Shown here in pieces: positions 50,292-59,007 of a stretch of DNA of 64,000 bases (positions within the stretch are counted from its first letter, which is position 1; each line of letters starts with the position of its first letter). A program made the translations under genes and the position numbers. The DNA lies in contig DAITVZ010000012.1 of NCBI GenBank assembly GCA_036841525.1, positions 1 through 64,000 of the forward strand. The letters run 5' to 3'. This DNA comes from JAAYEA01 sp012689325 (GTDB lineage Bacteria; Chloroflexota; Anaerolineae; JAAYEA01). A model generated the notes under the pieces. The model saw nothing but the letters and a program-made list of their open reading frames with translations, made no database searches and was not told where the DNA came from.

Positions 50292-51776
50292 CTAGCCAAA
50301 GGCGCGCGCCGCGGCCAGCGCCTCCTCCCAGCGATGGAAAGACTCCAGAGGAGCGGTCGCCCGCGGCCCCGGCAGGAAGCGGTCGGTCTCAACGGGCTGG
50401 GATAGGGCCACGCGATCCCATAGGCCGATGGCCAGCCCGGCCAGCCGCGCCGCGCCCAGCGCGGTCATGCCCGCCAGGCGCGACCGCTGCACGGGCACGC
50501 CCAGGATGTCGGCCTGGAACTGCATCAGGAAATCGTTGCGCGCCACCCCGCCATCGGCGCGCAGCTCGCCGATCGCCGCGCCGGCGTCGGCCCCCATGCT
50601 GCGCACCACCTGCAGCACCCGGTAGGCGATGGACTCGAGGACAGCGCGCGCCAGATGGGCCCGGGTGGTGGCGGAGGTCAAGCCCAGGAACGCCGCCCTG
50701 GCCTGGCGATCCCAGAGGGGCGCCGCCAACCCCGCCAGCGCTGGGACGAAATAGACGCCCTCGTTATCAGGAAGTGACTCCGCCAGCGCGGCGGTCTCGC
50801 CGGCCTCAGCGACCAGGCCCAGGTTATCCCGCAGCCAATCCAGCGCCGCGCCCACGCTATAGATGCCGCCATCGAGATAGTACTGGACAGGCTCGCCCTC
50901 ACCCGTGGCGGCCAGGCTGGTCAGCAGCCCGTGCTGCGACAGTCGAAAACGCTGGCCGATGTTCATCAGCAAAAAGGCGCCGGTGCCATAGGTGATCTTG
51001 AGCGCGCCCTCCCGGCAGCAGCCATGGGCGAACAAGGCGGCAGGCTGGTCCACCGCGGAGCCGGCGATGGGCAGGCCCAGCCCCAAAAAGGCCGCGGGGT
51101 CGGTCTCGCCCAGGAGGCAGGCGGAGGGACGCGGCTGGGGCAGCGCCCAGCGGGGGACGCCGAACAGCGCCAGCAGGCCATCGTCCCAATCCAGCGCATG
51201 GAGGTCGAAGAGCAAGGTGCGCGAGGCGGTGGTATAGTCGGTGACAAAGGCCCGCCCGCCGCTCAAGCGCCAGATCATCCAGCTATCCAGCGTGCCCAGT
51301 CGCAGCGAGCCACGCCGCCGGGCCGCCTGCACGGCGGGGACGCGCTCCAGGAGCCACTGGAGCTTGGTGGCGGAGAAGTAAGGGTCCAGCAGCAGGCCGG
51401 TCTTGGCGCGGAGCGCCGCCACGTCCACCGTCGCCGCCAGCTCGGCGCAGCGCTCGGCCGTGCGGGCGCACTGCCAGGTGATGACGTGGTGAAGCGCCTC
51501 GCCGGTCTCGGCGTCCCAGGCGACCACCGACTCGCCCTGGTTGGCCAGCCCCACCGCCCGGATACGGTCGCCCCGCGCCTGCGCCAGGTCCACGGCCTCG
51601 GCGGCGGCGGAGAGGAGCGAGCGCCAGATGGCCGCCGGGTCCATCTCGACCCAGCCGGGTTGGGGGTAGAGGTGGTCCAGCGCGCGGGGCGCCGTGGCGA
51701 GGGCCGCGCGTCCTTCCCCCACCAGGACGGCCTTGGTAGCGGTGGTCCCTTGGTCGATGCCGAGGATGACGTCCAT
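50292..51776 (-). CDS. glpK: Glycerol kinase (FGGY family)
   Basis: Phosphorylates glycerol to glycerol-3-phosphate. 494 aa, ATG 51776 behind CAGGAGG. ILGIDQGTTATKAVLV is the FGGY opening. Glycerol-kinase features include VDQPAALFAHGCCREGALKITYGTGAFLLMNIG and YYLDGGIYSVGAALDWLRD. The second FGGY signature region is ADGGVARNDFLMQFQADILG. It reads towards the GlpA-like operon but has its own upstream region (-10-like TATAAT at 51799-51794, weak -35). Whether transcription continues into the next operon is unknown. Confidence 0.93.
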   Translation of the reverse strand: MDVILGIDQGTTATKAVLVGEGRAALATAPRALDHLYPQPGWVEMDPAAIWRSLLSAAAEAVDLAQARGDRIRAVGLANQGESVVAWDAETGEALHHVITWQCARTAERCAELAATVDVAALRAKTGLLLDPYFSATKLQWLLERVPAVQAARRRGSLRLGTLDSWMIWRLSGGRAFVTDYTTASRTLLFDLHALDWDDGLLALFGVPRWALPQPRPSACLLGETDPAAFLGLGLPIAGSAVDQPAALFAHGCCREGALKITYGTGAFLLMNIGQRFRLSQHGLLTSLAATGEGEPVQYYLDGGIYSVGAALDWLRDNLGLVAEAGETAALAESLPDNEGVYFVPALAGLAAPLWDRQARAAFLGLTSATTRAHLARAVLESIAYRVLQVVRSMGADAGAAIGELRADGGVARNDFLMQFQADILGVPVQRSRLAGMTALGAARLAGLAIGLWDRVALSQPVETDRFLPGPRATAPLESFHRWEEALAAARAFG

Positions 51777-51793
51777 GATTGCCTCCTGGAGGG

Positions 51794-51799
51794 ATTATA
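51794..51799 (-). promoter_or_regulatory. Candidate -10 box of glpK
   Basis: A perfect TATAAT on the minus strand 18 bp before the glpK start, inside a very short leader. No good -35 box is seen at 16-18 bp. An isolated half-site GCACACG lies further out at 51863-51869. Confidence 0.4.
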
Positions 51800-51892
51800 G
51801 GGCCAAAAGCAGGCTGGGGGAAAAGGGCATTCCCCCTGGACTGCACCCGCTAGCATGATGCAGCACACGATAACATCGCAGAGTTGGGACAA

Positions 51893-52699
51893 ATGATTGG
51901 CTACTTGGCAGCACCTCCTGGCCATGGTATGGTGGGGCCATCCGTTGGAGAGTACGCCGCCAACGGCAACACGATCACGCGGAACTTGCCGGCCGGCATG
52001 GAACACCAGGGCGGAGACGGCATCGTCCGCGACTCGGTCTTTGGGTCAGCGTATAGCGAGACGCGCAGCTTTTTCGGCGGGATCTATGGCCTCGAGCCCT
52101 GGATCAATGAGCAGTACGAGCACCCCGATCACTTTGCCAAGTTGGTGGAGGCGCTGGAGCGGCGCAACGAGCGGATGCTGCCGCTGATCCTCGCCTCGCC
52201 AGCCGAGTTCGTCGGCGGCGGCAGCCTGAACGGCGATATCAGCCCCGCGTGGTGGGAAAAGTGGATCCTGCCCTTCTATGAGAAATATATCCCGCAGCTC
52301 CACGCCAAGGGCAAGATCTGGGCGCTGCACGCCCACGCCTCCAACCTGAAGGCTTTCGCCAAGCTCGTGCCCCGCACCGGCGTCGATGTGCTTGAGGCCT
52401 TCACGCCGCCTCCCGTCGGTGATCTCTCCCTGGCGGAAGCACGGGCGGCATGGGGGCCCGAGACGGTGATCTGGGTGAACTTTCCCGAGACGATCTTTTA
52501 TCGCGGCGCGGAGGAAACCAGGCGGTACACCTCCGAGCTTTTGAGGAGCGACCCGCCCGGGGGTGCGCTGGTGATCGGCTTTACCGAGATGGGGCAATCC
52601 GGCGTGCATGACGATGAAAGCGAGCGGATCTTTACGGCCGGGATCAGGGCCATCATGGAGGCGATCGAGGAACACGGGAATTACCCCATCACCGCCTAG
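51893..52699 (+). pseudogene. Truncated uroporphyrinogen decarboxylase-fold protein
   Basis: The open frame gives 268 aa from ATG 51893, or 271 from TTG 51884; neither has a clear Shine-Dalgarno. From about residue 55 (SAYSETRSFFGGIYGLEPWINE) to the end it looks like the C-terminal two thirds of a URO-D-superfamily protein, with HAHASNLKAFAKLV, DVLEAFTPPPVGDLS and VIWVNFPET. The N-terminal third of the family, including the usual start region, is missing, and the first 50 residues look like translated intergenic DNA. It is probably a remnant, though a short functional form is not excluded. Confidence 0.55.
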
Positions 52700-52834
52700 C
52701 CTCGCGATCGAGCAAGAACGCTGGGCTTCCGGTGACACAAGGTGATTAGGTAGCATCCAAAAGCGGCCCTTCCATCTCTCAGCCACCATAGCTGGTGGGC
52801 AAGAGGTGGCAGGGCTGCTGTTCGTTGCACGGAT

Positions 52835-52862
52835 TTGCCGTCTGGGCGAGACAGGATATCAT
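52835..52862 (+). promoter_or_regulatory. Candidate promoter of the surface-protein / EPS cluster
   Basis: TTGCCG (52835-52840), a 16-bp spacer and TATCAT (52857-52862). The leader of about 100 nt contains a 7-bp hairpin AAAGCGG/CCGCTTT (52934-52956). The rest of the 52700-52966 gap shows nothing clear. Confidence 0.4.
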
Positions 52863-52966
52863 GACGCTGCCTAACCCAGCCAGCCGCACCCCTGACGCGG
52901 CTGCAGCCTCACCAAGAGAATGCCAAACCCGAAAAAGCGGGACCTCGCGCCGCTTTGGGAGGAGCC

Positions 52967-54783
52967 ATGAGAAAGCCTCTCGTCGTTTCGCTGCTGGCCA
53001 CCCTTCTGCTGATCGTGTTTCTCCATTCTCCCGCCCCGGCACGGGCCGACTCACCGCAAGCCGTCCCTGCCGAACGGGGGACGCTGAGTTGGAGCGTGCC
53101 CAGCGGAGCGGAGCCGCAGGCGCTGTCGCTCAGCCTGGAACACGGTATCTACTACCGGCTCTCCGATGGCATCGTTGTTATGGGGATTCTCAGGAACACG
53201 GGCTCNNNNNNNNNNNNNNNNNNNNNNNNNNNNNNNNNNNNNNNNNNNNNNNNNNNNNNNNNNNNNNNNNNNNNNNNNNNNNNNNNNNNNNNNNNNNNNN
53301 NNNNNTCGTCAACCCTCAGCGCATTGATGGCCCCGGGTGGACCGTGGTCTCGGGCCAGTTGCGCAATGCGCGGTCAGATGCCTCGGTGCGTCTGGGGGAT
53401 CCTAATAACCTGGGACAGGGATCCGGCGCTCAGGTGGCTTTCTTCGACCAGGGCGGCGAACTGGTCTGGATCGCTACCTCCCGCGACGAGGCGCTGGCCC
53501 TGGGTCCCGGCTGGGAGTGCGGCTTTGCCACCGGCATCTCTTACGGAAATGCGTTCCAGGTCAGCCGCTACGAGGCGTGGGCGCAGCGCGGCAGACTGGA
53601 ACCCCCTGACCGCCATCCCCAAGACCCCTATATCCTCTTTGCCCCGAGCAGCCGGCGCTGGGATGGGGAGACGTATGTGGTGGAGGGAGTGCTACGCAAC
53701 GTGGGCCGGCTGCTGATGACTCCCTATACCTCGATCATCTATCGCGATGCTCAGGGGCGGATTCTGGACATCTCGAGAGTGCGCCACAGGGACCTGGACG
53801 AGTGCGAGCAGGGGGTGGTGAGCCATGCGGACCCCTATGCGCCGTCCGGCTTTGCGACGGCGGAGGTGTCGGGAGTAACCGACCATATCGAGTTCACGCC
53901 GCCGCCCGCGCAGAGCCCGCCGCCCATCGCGATAGATCAGCCTGCCCAGGGCGCCGTCGTTCGCCCGCCCAGCATGGTGGTTTCGGGCTGGTCAATCCAC
54001 ATCAATCAAGGCTGCTCGTCCGGAGTGGATGCCATCGAGGTCTATATCGATCCGGGCGAGAATCCCCAGGGACAGCGGCTGGGCTCGGCCCAGTACGGGC
54101 TTGCGCGTCCCGATATCGCCCAGGCGTGGGGCGCGTGGTATCTGAACTCTGGCTACCAGGCGACACTGAACATCTCGGGGCTGGCGCCGGGGACCTACAA
54201 TCTCTATGTGCACGCCCATAGCGTCTTTACCGGGTGGCACTACCAGCGGCGCGCCATTCAGGTTGCGCCCCTGGCCAGCCCCACGCCCAGCGCGACGCCC
54301 ACCATCACCAGGACGCCCACCCAAACCCCGACGCCCACTGCCACGCGGCCGCTTCTGCCCGTCGGGTACCTGCCCGTCCTGCTAAAGAGCTATGTGCCGC
54401 CCGCCCCGACGCCTACCGCCACGGCCAGCCCCACCACTATGGCGACGGGCACGCCCACCGCGTCTCCCTCGCCTACGTCTACCGAGGCGGCAACGCCCAC
54501 AGAGACCTCGACCGAGGAGCCGGCGCCCAGCGAAACCGCGACGGCGACCGAGACGGTCACTGCCACAAGCACTGCGACAAGCACCGCGACACCGACCGAG
54601 GGGTCTGGACCCGCGGAAACCAGCACGCCCACCGTGACACGGACGCCCAAGAACGGCGCGCTCCCCACGGCGACGCAGGCCCCTGAGCACTTGCAGCACA
54701 GTGCCCCATATGGGCCGCTCTCGGCGAACCCAGGAGCAGGATTTGACAGACTGCTCGCCTACGGGTATAAAGGCGGTGCATAG
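52967..54783 (+). CDS. Secreted surface protein with Thr/Pro-rich region, interrupted by assembly gap
   Basis: The start ATG 52967 has GGAGG upstream; the signal peptide KPLVVSLLATLLLIVFLHS with Ala-rich cleavage site (PARA-DS) follows. After 80 residues the gap begins. Beyond it, the frame resumes at VNPQRIDGPGWTVVSGQLRN and runs 492 residues: repeats like VVEGVLRNVGR suggest FxLYD-type domains, then an Ig-like part, a TPTPTAT-rich linker, the motif VGYLPVLLKSY, and a second Thr/Pro-rich stretch. Frames on both sides differ; a single gene needs a true gap length of 2 modulo 3. Function: probably cell-surface adhesion or envelope; inferred. Confidence 0.7.
53206..53305. other. Scaffold gap of 100 N
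   Basis: Exactly 100 N, the default size used for gaps of unknown length. It falls inside the secreted-protein gene. The same type of sequence (beta-rich segments with a VxGxLRN pattern) on both sides supports the join. Confidence 0.98.
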
Positions 54784-54819
54784 ACTGCAAATAGACGGCC
54801 TCAGGGGAGCGTTCGAATA

Positions 54820-56097
54820 ATGCAACTGGACTTGGGCTTAGTTTGGCTCGTCAAGTGGCTCGCTTGGCGTTGGAAGCTGATGCTGGCTTTTGGCGTCCTC
54901 GGGTTGGTGGTTGGGGGACTCATCTTGGGGATGCAGGGCCAGGAGTGGCAAGCCACCGCGACCATAGCGATCGTGCGAGAAAAGTCGCAGCTCGTCTTTG
55001 ATGACCGTTTCACCACCTCTCAGGATGCGTGGTCGGATCGGGTGCTGCAGCGAGAGACCTTGCGGAACCTCGCCTTGACGGTGGCAGTGGAGCGCAGGGT
55101 GATCGACGAGTTGGGAGAGGTCCTTCCGGAGCAATATCGCGAGCCGGGGAAGCTGCTGCCCGGCATTGCGGTCAGCTACCCGCCCTCCAGCCATCTGTTG
55201 GTGGTTAGCGCGACGGCGGATTCGCGCGAGCTGGCGGCTGCCATAGCCGATGCCTGGGCGCGCCAGTTCATCTCCTACGCGAACGATCTGTATGGAATCG
55301 ATACCGCCACCTCCTCTGGGGTGGAGAAAGAGCTTGCCGCGGCGCAAGCAAGCTATGAGCAGGTCGCGACTGCTCTGGCGGACTATATCGGCGCGAACCG
55401 CATCGACGAGCTCGAGTCAGAGATCGCGAAAGTGAACGCCACCCTGAGCGCCTACAACAAGCTGAGCGTTGACCTTGGCATCATCGCGGATGAGGCGACA
55501 CAGCTCTACCAGTTGTTGCAGAGCGACGACACGGACCCCACCGCATCCCGGTGGTCGCTGGTCCTGATTCAGACCCGGCTGATGGGGCTGGCCCACGTTT
55601 CGGATCTGCCCGTACAACTGCAGATGGCCATGGACCTGCCGAGCGACGCCGAGCAGGACGCCGCAACCAGCCTGCGCAAACAGCGGCTGGCCGTGGGGGA
55701 ACTTTTGCGCGTCGTGACCTCCTGGCAATCCGAGATCGACAAGATACTGGCTGATCCCGCCTCTTGGGAGAATCTGGGTCAGCTCAACCAGTCCAGACAC
55801 GAGCAGCAGGCCGTGCTCGACCAGTTGATCGCCAAGCGCGACGTGGCGCGCGAGGCGTTGCAGGCCCTGACTCGAAAGGTCCAGGAGATCAGGATCGCGG
55901 CAGGCATGGAGGGGACCGAAGTCCGCCTCGCCTCCGGCGCCCAAGGCACGGAAAAGCCGGACACCATGGGCAAGCTCTCCAAAGCGTTGTTTGCCGCCGT
56001 GGTCACCTGTTTTGCGGGCACGGTGCTGTTGCTGATCCGGGATGGGCAGGCCGCAAACAAGGGCCGCCTCGGCGCGCAGGCAGAGGAGACACCTTAA
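54820..56097 (+). CDS. Polysaccharide chain-length determinant (Wzz-like)
   Basis: 425 aa, ATG 54820. Topology is typical of Wzz/PCP proteins: a first membrane helix at about residues 20-38 (LMLAFGVLGLVVGGLILGM), a long extracytoplasmic part with coiled-coil stretches (about 170-225 and 320-355), and a last helix near 388-407 (ALFAAVVTCFAGTVLLLI). No tyrosine-kinase domain is attached. It should set the length of the exported polysaccharide made by the genes downstream. It begins the polysaccharide operon, 36 bp after the surface-protein gene and directly next to the flippase. Confidence 0.82.
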   Translation: MQLDLGLVWLVKWLAWRWKLMLAFGVLGLVVGGLILGMQGQEWQATATIAIVREKSQLVFDDRFTTSQDAWSDRVLQRETLRNLALTVAVERRVIDELGEVLPEQYREPGKLLPGIAVSYPPSSHLLVVSATADSRELAAAIADAWARQFISYANDLYGIDTATSSGVEKELAAAQASYEQVATALADYIGANRIDELESEIAKVNATLSAYNKLSVDLGIIADEATQLYQLLQSDDTDPTASRWSLVLIQTRLMGLAHVSDLPVQLQMAMDLPSDAEQDAATSLRKQRLAVGELLRVVTSWQSEIDKILADPASWENLGQLNQSRHEQQAVLDQLIAKRDVAREALQALTRKVQEIRIAAGMEGTEVRLASGAQGTEKPDTMGKLSKALFAAVVTCFAGTVLLLIRDGQAANKGRLGAQAEETP

Positions 56098-57645
56098 TTG
56101 CGATCTTATCACGTTGGGGCCGAGGGCTTGGCCGCACACAAGGGCTCCTGTGAGGCTGCTCGAGGAGCAGAGCCCACCGCCGAGTCGCTCGCGTCGGGGG
56201 TGGCGTGGAACCTCCTCTCCAAGCTCGTCGCTCTGGTTCTGGGCGCGGTCCTGCTTTCGTTGCTGCCCCGCTGGCTGGCCTCCGCCGGCTTTGGCCACTA
56301 TTCGCTCGTCGTTTCCGCCGTGAGTTTCTTTGCGCTGGTGGCCGATTTTGGCACCGGCCCCTCGAACGCCCGGCACGTCGCGCTTTACTCGGTGCGCAGC
56401 CCCAGGGACTTGGCCTCCGTCGTCCTGTCCGGCGCGGTGCTCAATGTGGCTGTCAGCGCGCTCGTGAGCCTGGCCTGCTTTGCCTTCGCGCCCATGCTGG
56501 TCAGGTTCCTTCGCGGCCCCGACGCGATGGTGGCCACGCTCCGGGTTGGCGCGCTCCTCATCCTAGCCACTAGCCTGAAAGAGTTCATTGCCGCGACCTT
56601 CCAGGGGCTCCGGCGCATGGACCTCCTCAGCCTGACCAACACCGTGGGCAACGTGGCCCGGGTCGGGCTGTCGCTCGCGCTGGTTATCACGGGCCAGGGG
56701 GTGATCGGCGCCGTCTGGGGCTGGACCATCGGGTATGGCCTGGCCTGTGTCGTGGGGGGTTACCTGCTGTTTCGGGAACTGCGAGGGTTGCCGGCGCGCC
56801 TGGATCGCGCGTTCCTCGCAGAGACCCTTCATTACGCTCTCCCCTTGGGCCTGATCGGGCTGGCGTTCTTCGCCTACACCCAGGCCGATGTGCTGCTGGT
56901 GGGCAAGTTCCTCGGCACGGAGCAGGCTGGGTTCTATAGCATACCGGTGCAGCTGGCCACCTGGCTCTCCTTCCCTGCCGCCGCCTTGGGCATGACCATC
57001 GCCCCGACCATCGCGACCCGCTTCGAGTCCGGCCTGCCCGTGGGCGACATGTTCCTGAAGAGCACCCGGTACGTGCTGCTGCTCTTCCTGCCCGTGGCGG
57101 CCACCATCATGGTGCTGGCCCGGCCCATCGTGCTTGCCGTCTATGGCGAGGGCTTTCTTCCCGTCGTGGCGGTGCTGCGGATCTATATGCCCTTTCTCGT
57201 GCTGTTCTCCCTTTCCTCCGTCTTTAGCCAGGTGCTCAACTTTGCGGGGAAAGCCACATTTCGGGTCTGGGTCCTGTGCAGCGCCGCAGTGGTGAAAGTG
57301 GGTGTGGGCGTGCTGTTCATCGCCACCCTGGGCATCCAGGGCGCCGCCTGGATCACCCTATCCACCTACGCCGTGGTGGTCGGCGCGTATTGGGTCACGC
57401 TATCCCGGCTGTGCCGCGTGCCGGCCAGGTCTTTCGTCACGCTTCTCCTCAGAATCCTGCTGGCCGCAGGGGCCATGGCCCTGCTCCAGGGGCTCCTCAG
57501 CGGCTATGCACAAGGGCCGATTGCGCTCTTGGCCGTGGCTGCTATCGGCGCAGGCTTGTTCCTGGGGCTGGCCTTCGCGTTCAAGGTCATCACCACCGCC
57601 GAGCTCGCGGGGCTCTTGGGCCGATTCCGAATGTCGTCAAGGTGA
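56098..57645 (+). CDS. Oligosaccharide flippase (Wzx-like, MATE/MVF fold)
   Basis: 515 aa from TTG 56098, immediately after the previous stop, with GAGGAGA just upstream; no in-frame ATG lies near. The protein is hydrophobic throughout with about 12-14 helices. The first is WNLLSKLVALVLGAVLLSLLP, and the pattern AGFGHYSLVVSAVSFFALVADFG is usual for polysaccharide flippases. It moves lipid-linked repeat units across the inner membrane. The neighbours (Wzz-like, transferases, ligase) make up a Wzx/Wzy-type pathway. Confidence 0.9.
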   Translation: MRSYHVGAEGLAAHKGSCEAARGAEPTAESLASGVAWNLLSKLVALVLGAVLLSLLPRWLASAGFGHYSLVVSAVSFFALVADFGTGPSNARHVALYSVRSPRDLASVVLSGAVLNVAVSALVSLACFAFAPMLVRFLRGPDAMVATLRVGALLILATSLKEFIAATFQGLRRMDLLSLTNTVGNVARVGLSLALVITGQGVIGAVWGWTIGYGLACVVGGYLLFRELRGLPARLDRAFLAETLHYALPLGLIGLAFFAYTQADVLLVGKFLGTEQAGFYSIPVQLATWLSFPAAALGMTIAPTIATRFESGLPVGDMFLKSTRYVLLLFLPVAATIMVLARPIVLAVYGEGFLPVVAVLRIYMPFLVLFSLSSVFSQVLNFAGKATFRVWVLCSAAVVKVGVGVLFIATLGIQGAAWITLSTYAVVVGAYWVTLSRLCRVPARSFVTLLLRILLAAGAMALLQGLLSGYAQGPIALLAVAAIGAGLFLGLAFAFKVITTAELAGLLGRFRMSSR

Positions 57646-57724
57646 TGCCCATGGCTTGCATTGCCGCCGCAGTCGGCTCCAGATCGCTGAGGTGGTCCGC
57701 TGCTGCCCCCCGAGGAGAGTTCCC

Positions 57725-58993
57725 GTGAACATTGCCGGAGTGGGCCGACTGTGCACCCAGTGCGGCGCGTGCGCGGCGCTCTGCCCCGCTGCTTGCATAC
57801 GTTTGGCGCCGGATAGCGACGGCAACCACTGGCCCCAGGTGGAGCAGTCTCGCTGCATCGAATGCGGGCTGTGCCTGCGCGTATGCAGCGCGCTGGTGTT
57901 CGGCTCGGACCGGGCGCTTCCGGCGCTCCGCCTCTATGCCGGGCACGCGACAGAGGACTCATGGCGTCGGCGGGCCCCCACCGGCGGCCTGGTGACCGCC
58001 CTGCTGGCCCACCTGGTGGCGGCAGGTGAGCTGGATGGCGCCCTGGTGCTGGCCAACCCCGATCCGCAGGATCCTCGCGGGGTCGCGCCCGTGGTGGCCC
58101 GGGATGCGGAGCACATCCGCCGCTCCGTCGGCTCGCGCTATTGCCCCACCTCGCCCCTGGTGCGGCTGAGCGACCTCCGCTCGGCTCCGCCGGGCCGATA
58201 CGCCGTGGTGGGATTGCCCTGCCAGGTGGCCGCCGTTCGGCGCGCCATGGAGGCCAATGCCGCTCTCGCGCAGCGGGTGAGTTTGCTCGTGGGCCTTTTC
58301 TGCGCGCACACCAAGACGCTGGGCTACACGCGCATTCTGGCGCATCGCGCGGGGCTGTCACACGAGGCGCTCGCGCAGGTCCACTACCGCCGGGATGGGT
58401 GGCCCGGCGAGATTCGGCTGGCCGACGCGCAGGGGCATGAAGGACGCCTCGAGCACACCGATCCGCTCGTGAATTATCTCTGGCGCACCGAGGCCCATGC
58501 CCCGGCCCGCTGCCTGATCTGCGGGGACGCGCTCGCCCAGGAGGCCGATCTCGCCGTGGGCGACGCCTGGCTCCCCGAGTATGCCCGGGACCCGCTGGGC
58601 ACGAACCTGGCGGTGGCGCGCAGCGCCACCGGGCAAGCGATGTTGCAGCGTGCCCAGGACGCCGGGGCTGTGACAGTCTGGCCGCTCCCTCTCGCGCGCT
58701 TGTGGGCTGCGCAGCCACAAGCGCGCGTCCGAGCGCTTGCGGCCAGGCAAGCCGCGCGCGCCTGGGCGCTCGGTCTGCGTTTCCCCGAGTTTCGGAGACA
58801 ACGCGCCTTGCTGGGCCAGGCCACCCTCCCGGATCGCGTCGCCGCGCTGGGCGCCGTCTCGAGGTGGGCGCTATTGAGCGCGCGGGCTTCCGAACGCCTC
58901 TTGGCGCATCTGCCCCGCTTGATGTTTCGGCTCTGCAATTCGGCGGCCTGGCGAATCGGCCGCTTGGTGCGCCGGGCATCCCGGCTTGACTAG
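57725..58993 (+). CDS. Coenzyme F420 hydrogenase/dehydrogenase beta-subunit family (FrhB-like) protein
   Basis: 422 aa from GTG 57725, with GAGGAGAG upstream. Two 4Fe-4S motifs open the protein: CTQCGACAALCP and CIECGLCLRVCS. Then come SWRRRAPTGGLVTALLAHLV and VGLPCQVAAVRRAM, the FrhB core, and a Cys pair in ARCLICGDAL. FrhB relatives reduce substrates using flavin and iron-sulfur centres. Its position before a pyruvyl transferase in a polysaccharide cluster suggests a redox step on a sugar or its lipid carrier. That role is inferred. Confidence 0.85.
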   Translation: MNIAGVGRLCTQCGACAALCPAACIRLAPDSDGNHWPQVEQSRCIECGLCLRVCSALVFGSDRALPALRLYAGHATEDSWRRRAPTGGLVTALLAHLVAAGELDGALVLANPDPQDPRGVAPVVARDAEHIRRSVGSRYCPTSPLVRLSDLRSAPPGRYAVVGLPCQVAAVRRAMEANAALAQRVSLLVGLFCAHTKTLGYTRILAHRAGLSHEALAQVHYRRDGWPGEIRLADAQGHEGRLEHTDPLVNYLWRTEAHAPARCLICGDALAQEADLAVGDAWLPEYARDPLGTNLAVARSATGQAMLQRAQDAGAVTVWPLPLARLWAAQPQARVRALAARQAARAWALGLRFPEFRRQRALLGQATLPDRVAALGAVSRWALLSARASERLLAHLPRLMFRLCNSAAWRIGRLVRRASRLD

Positions 58994-59007
58994 GAAAGAG
59001 GAGACAA

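Noticed and set aside
51863..51869. Third operator copy upstream of glpK
   Set aside because: Only one half-site (GCACACG) is present, 46.5 bp from a poor -35 position, with no inverted partner.
53206..53305. Frameshift in the surface-protein gene
   Set aside because: The change of frame occurs exactly across the 100-N gap of unknown real length, so it gives no evidence of mutation.
54270..54660. Tandem DNA repeat or CRISPR-like array in the Thr/Pro-rich region
   Set aside because: The periodicity comes from degenerate Thr/Pro/Ala codons in one open frame; no identical units or spacers exist.
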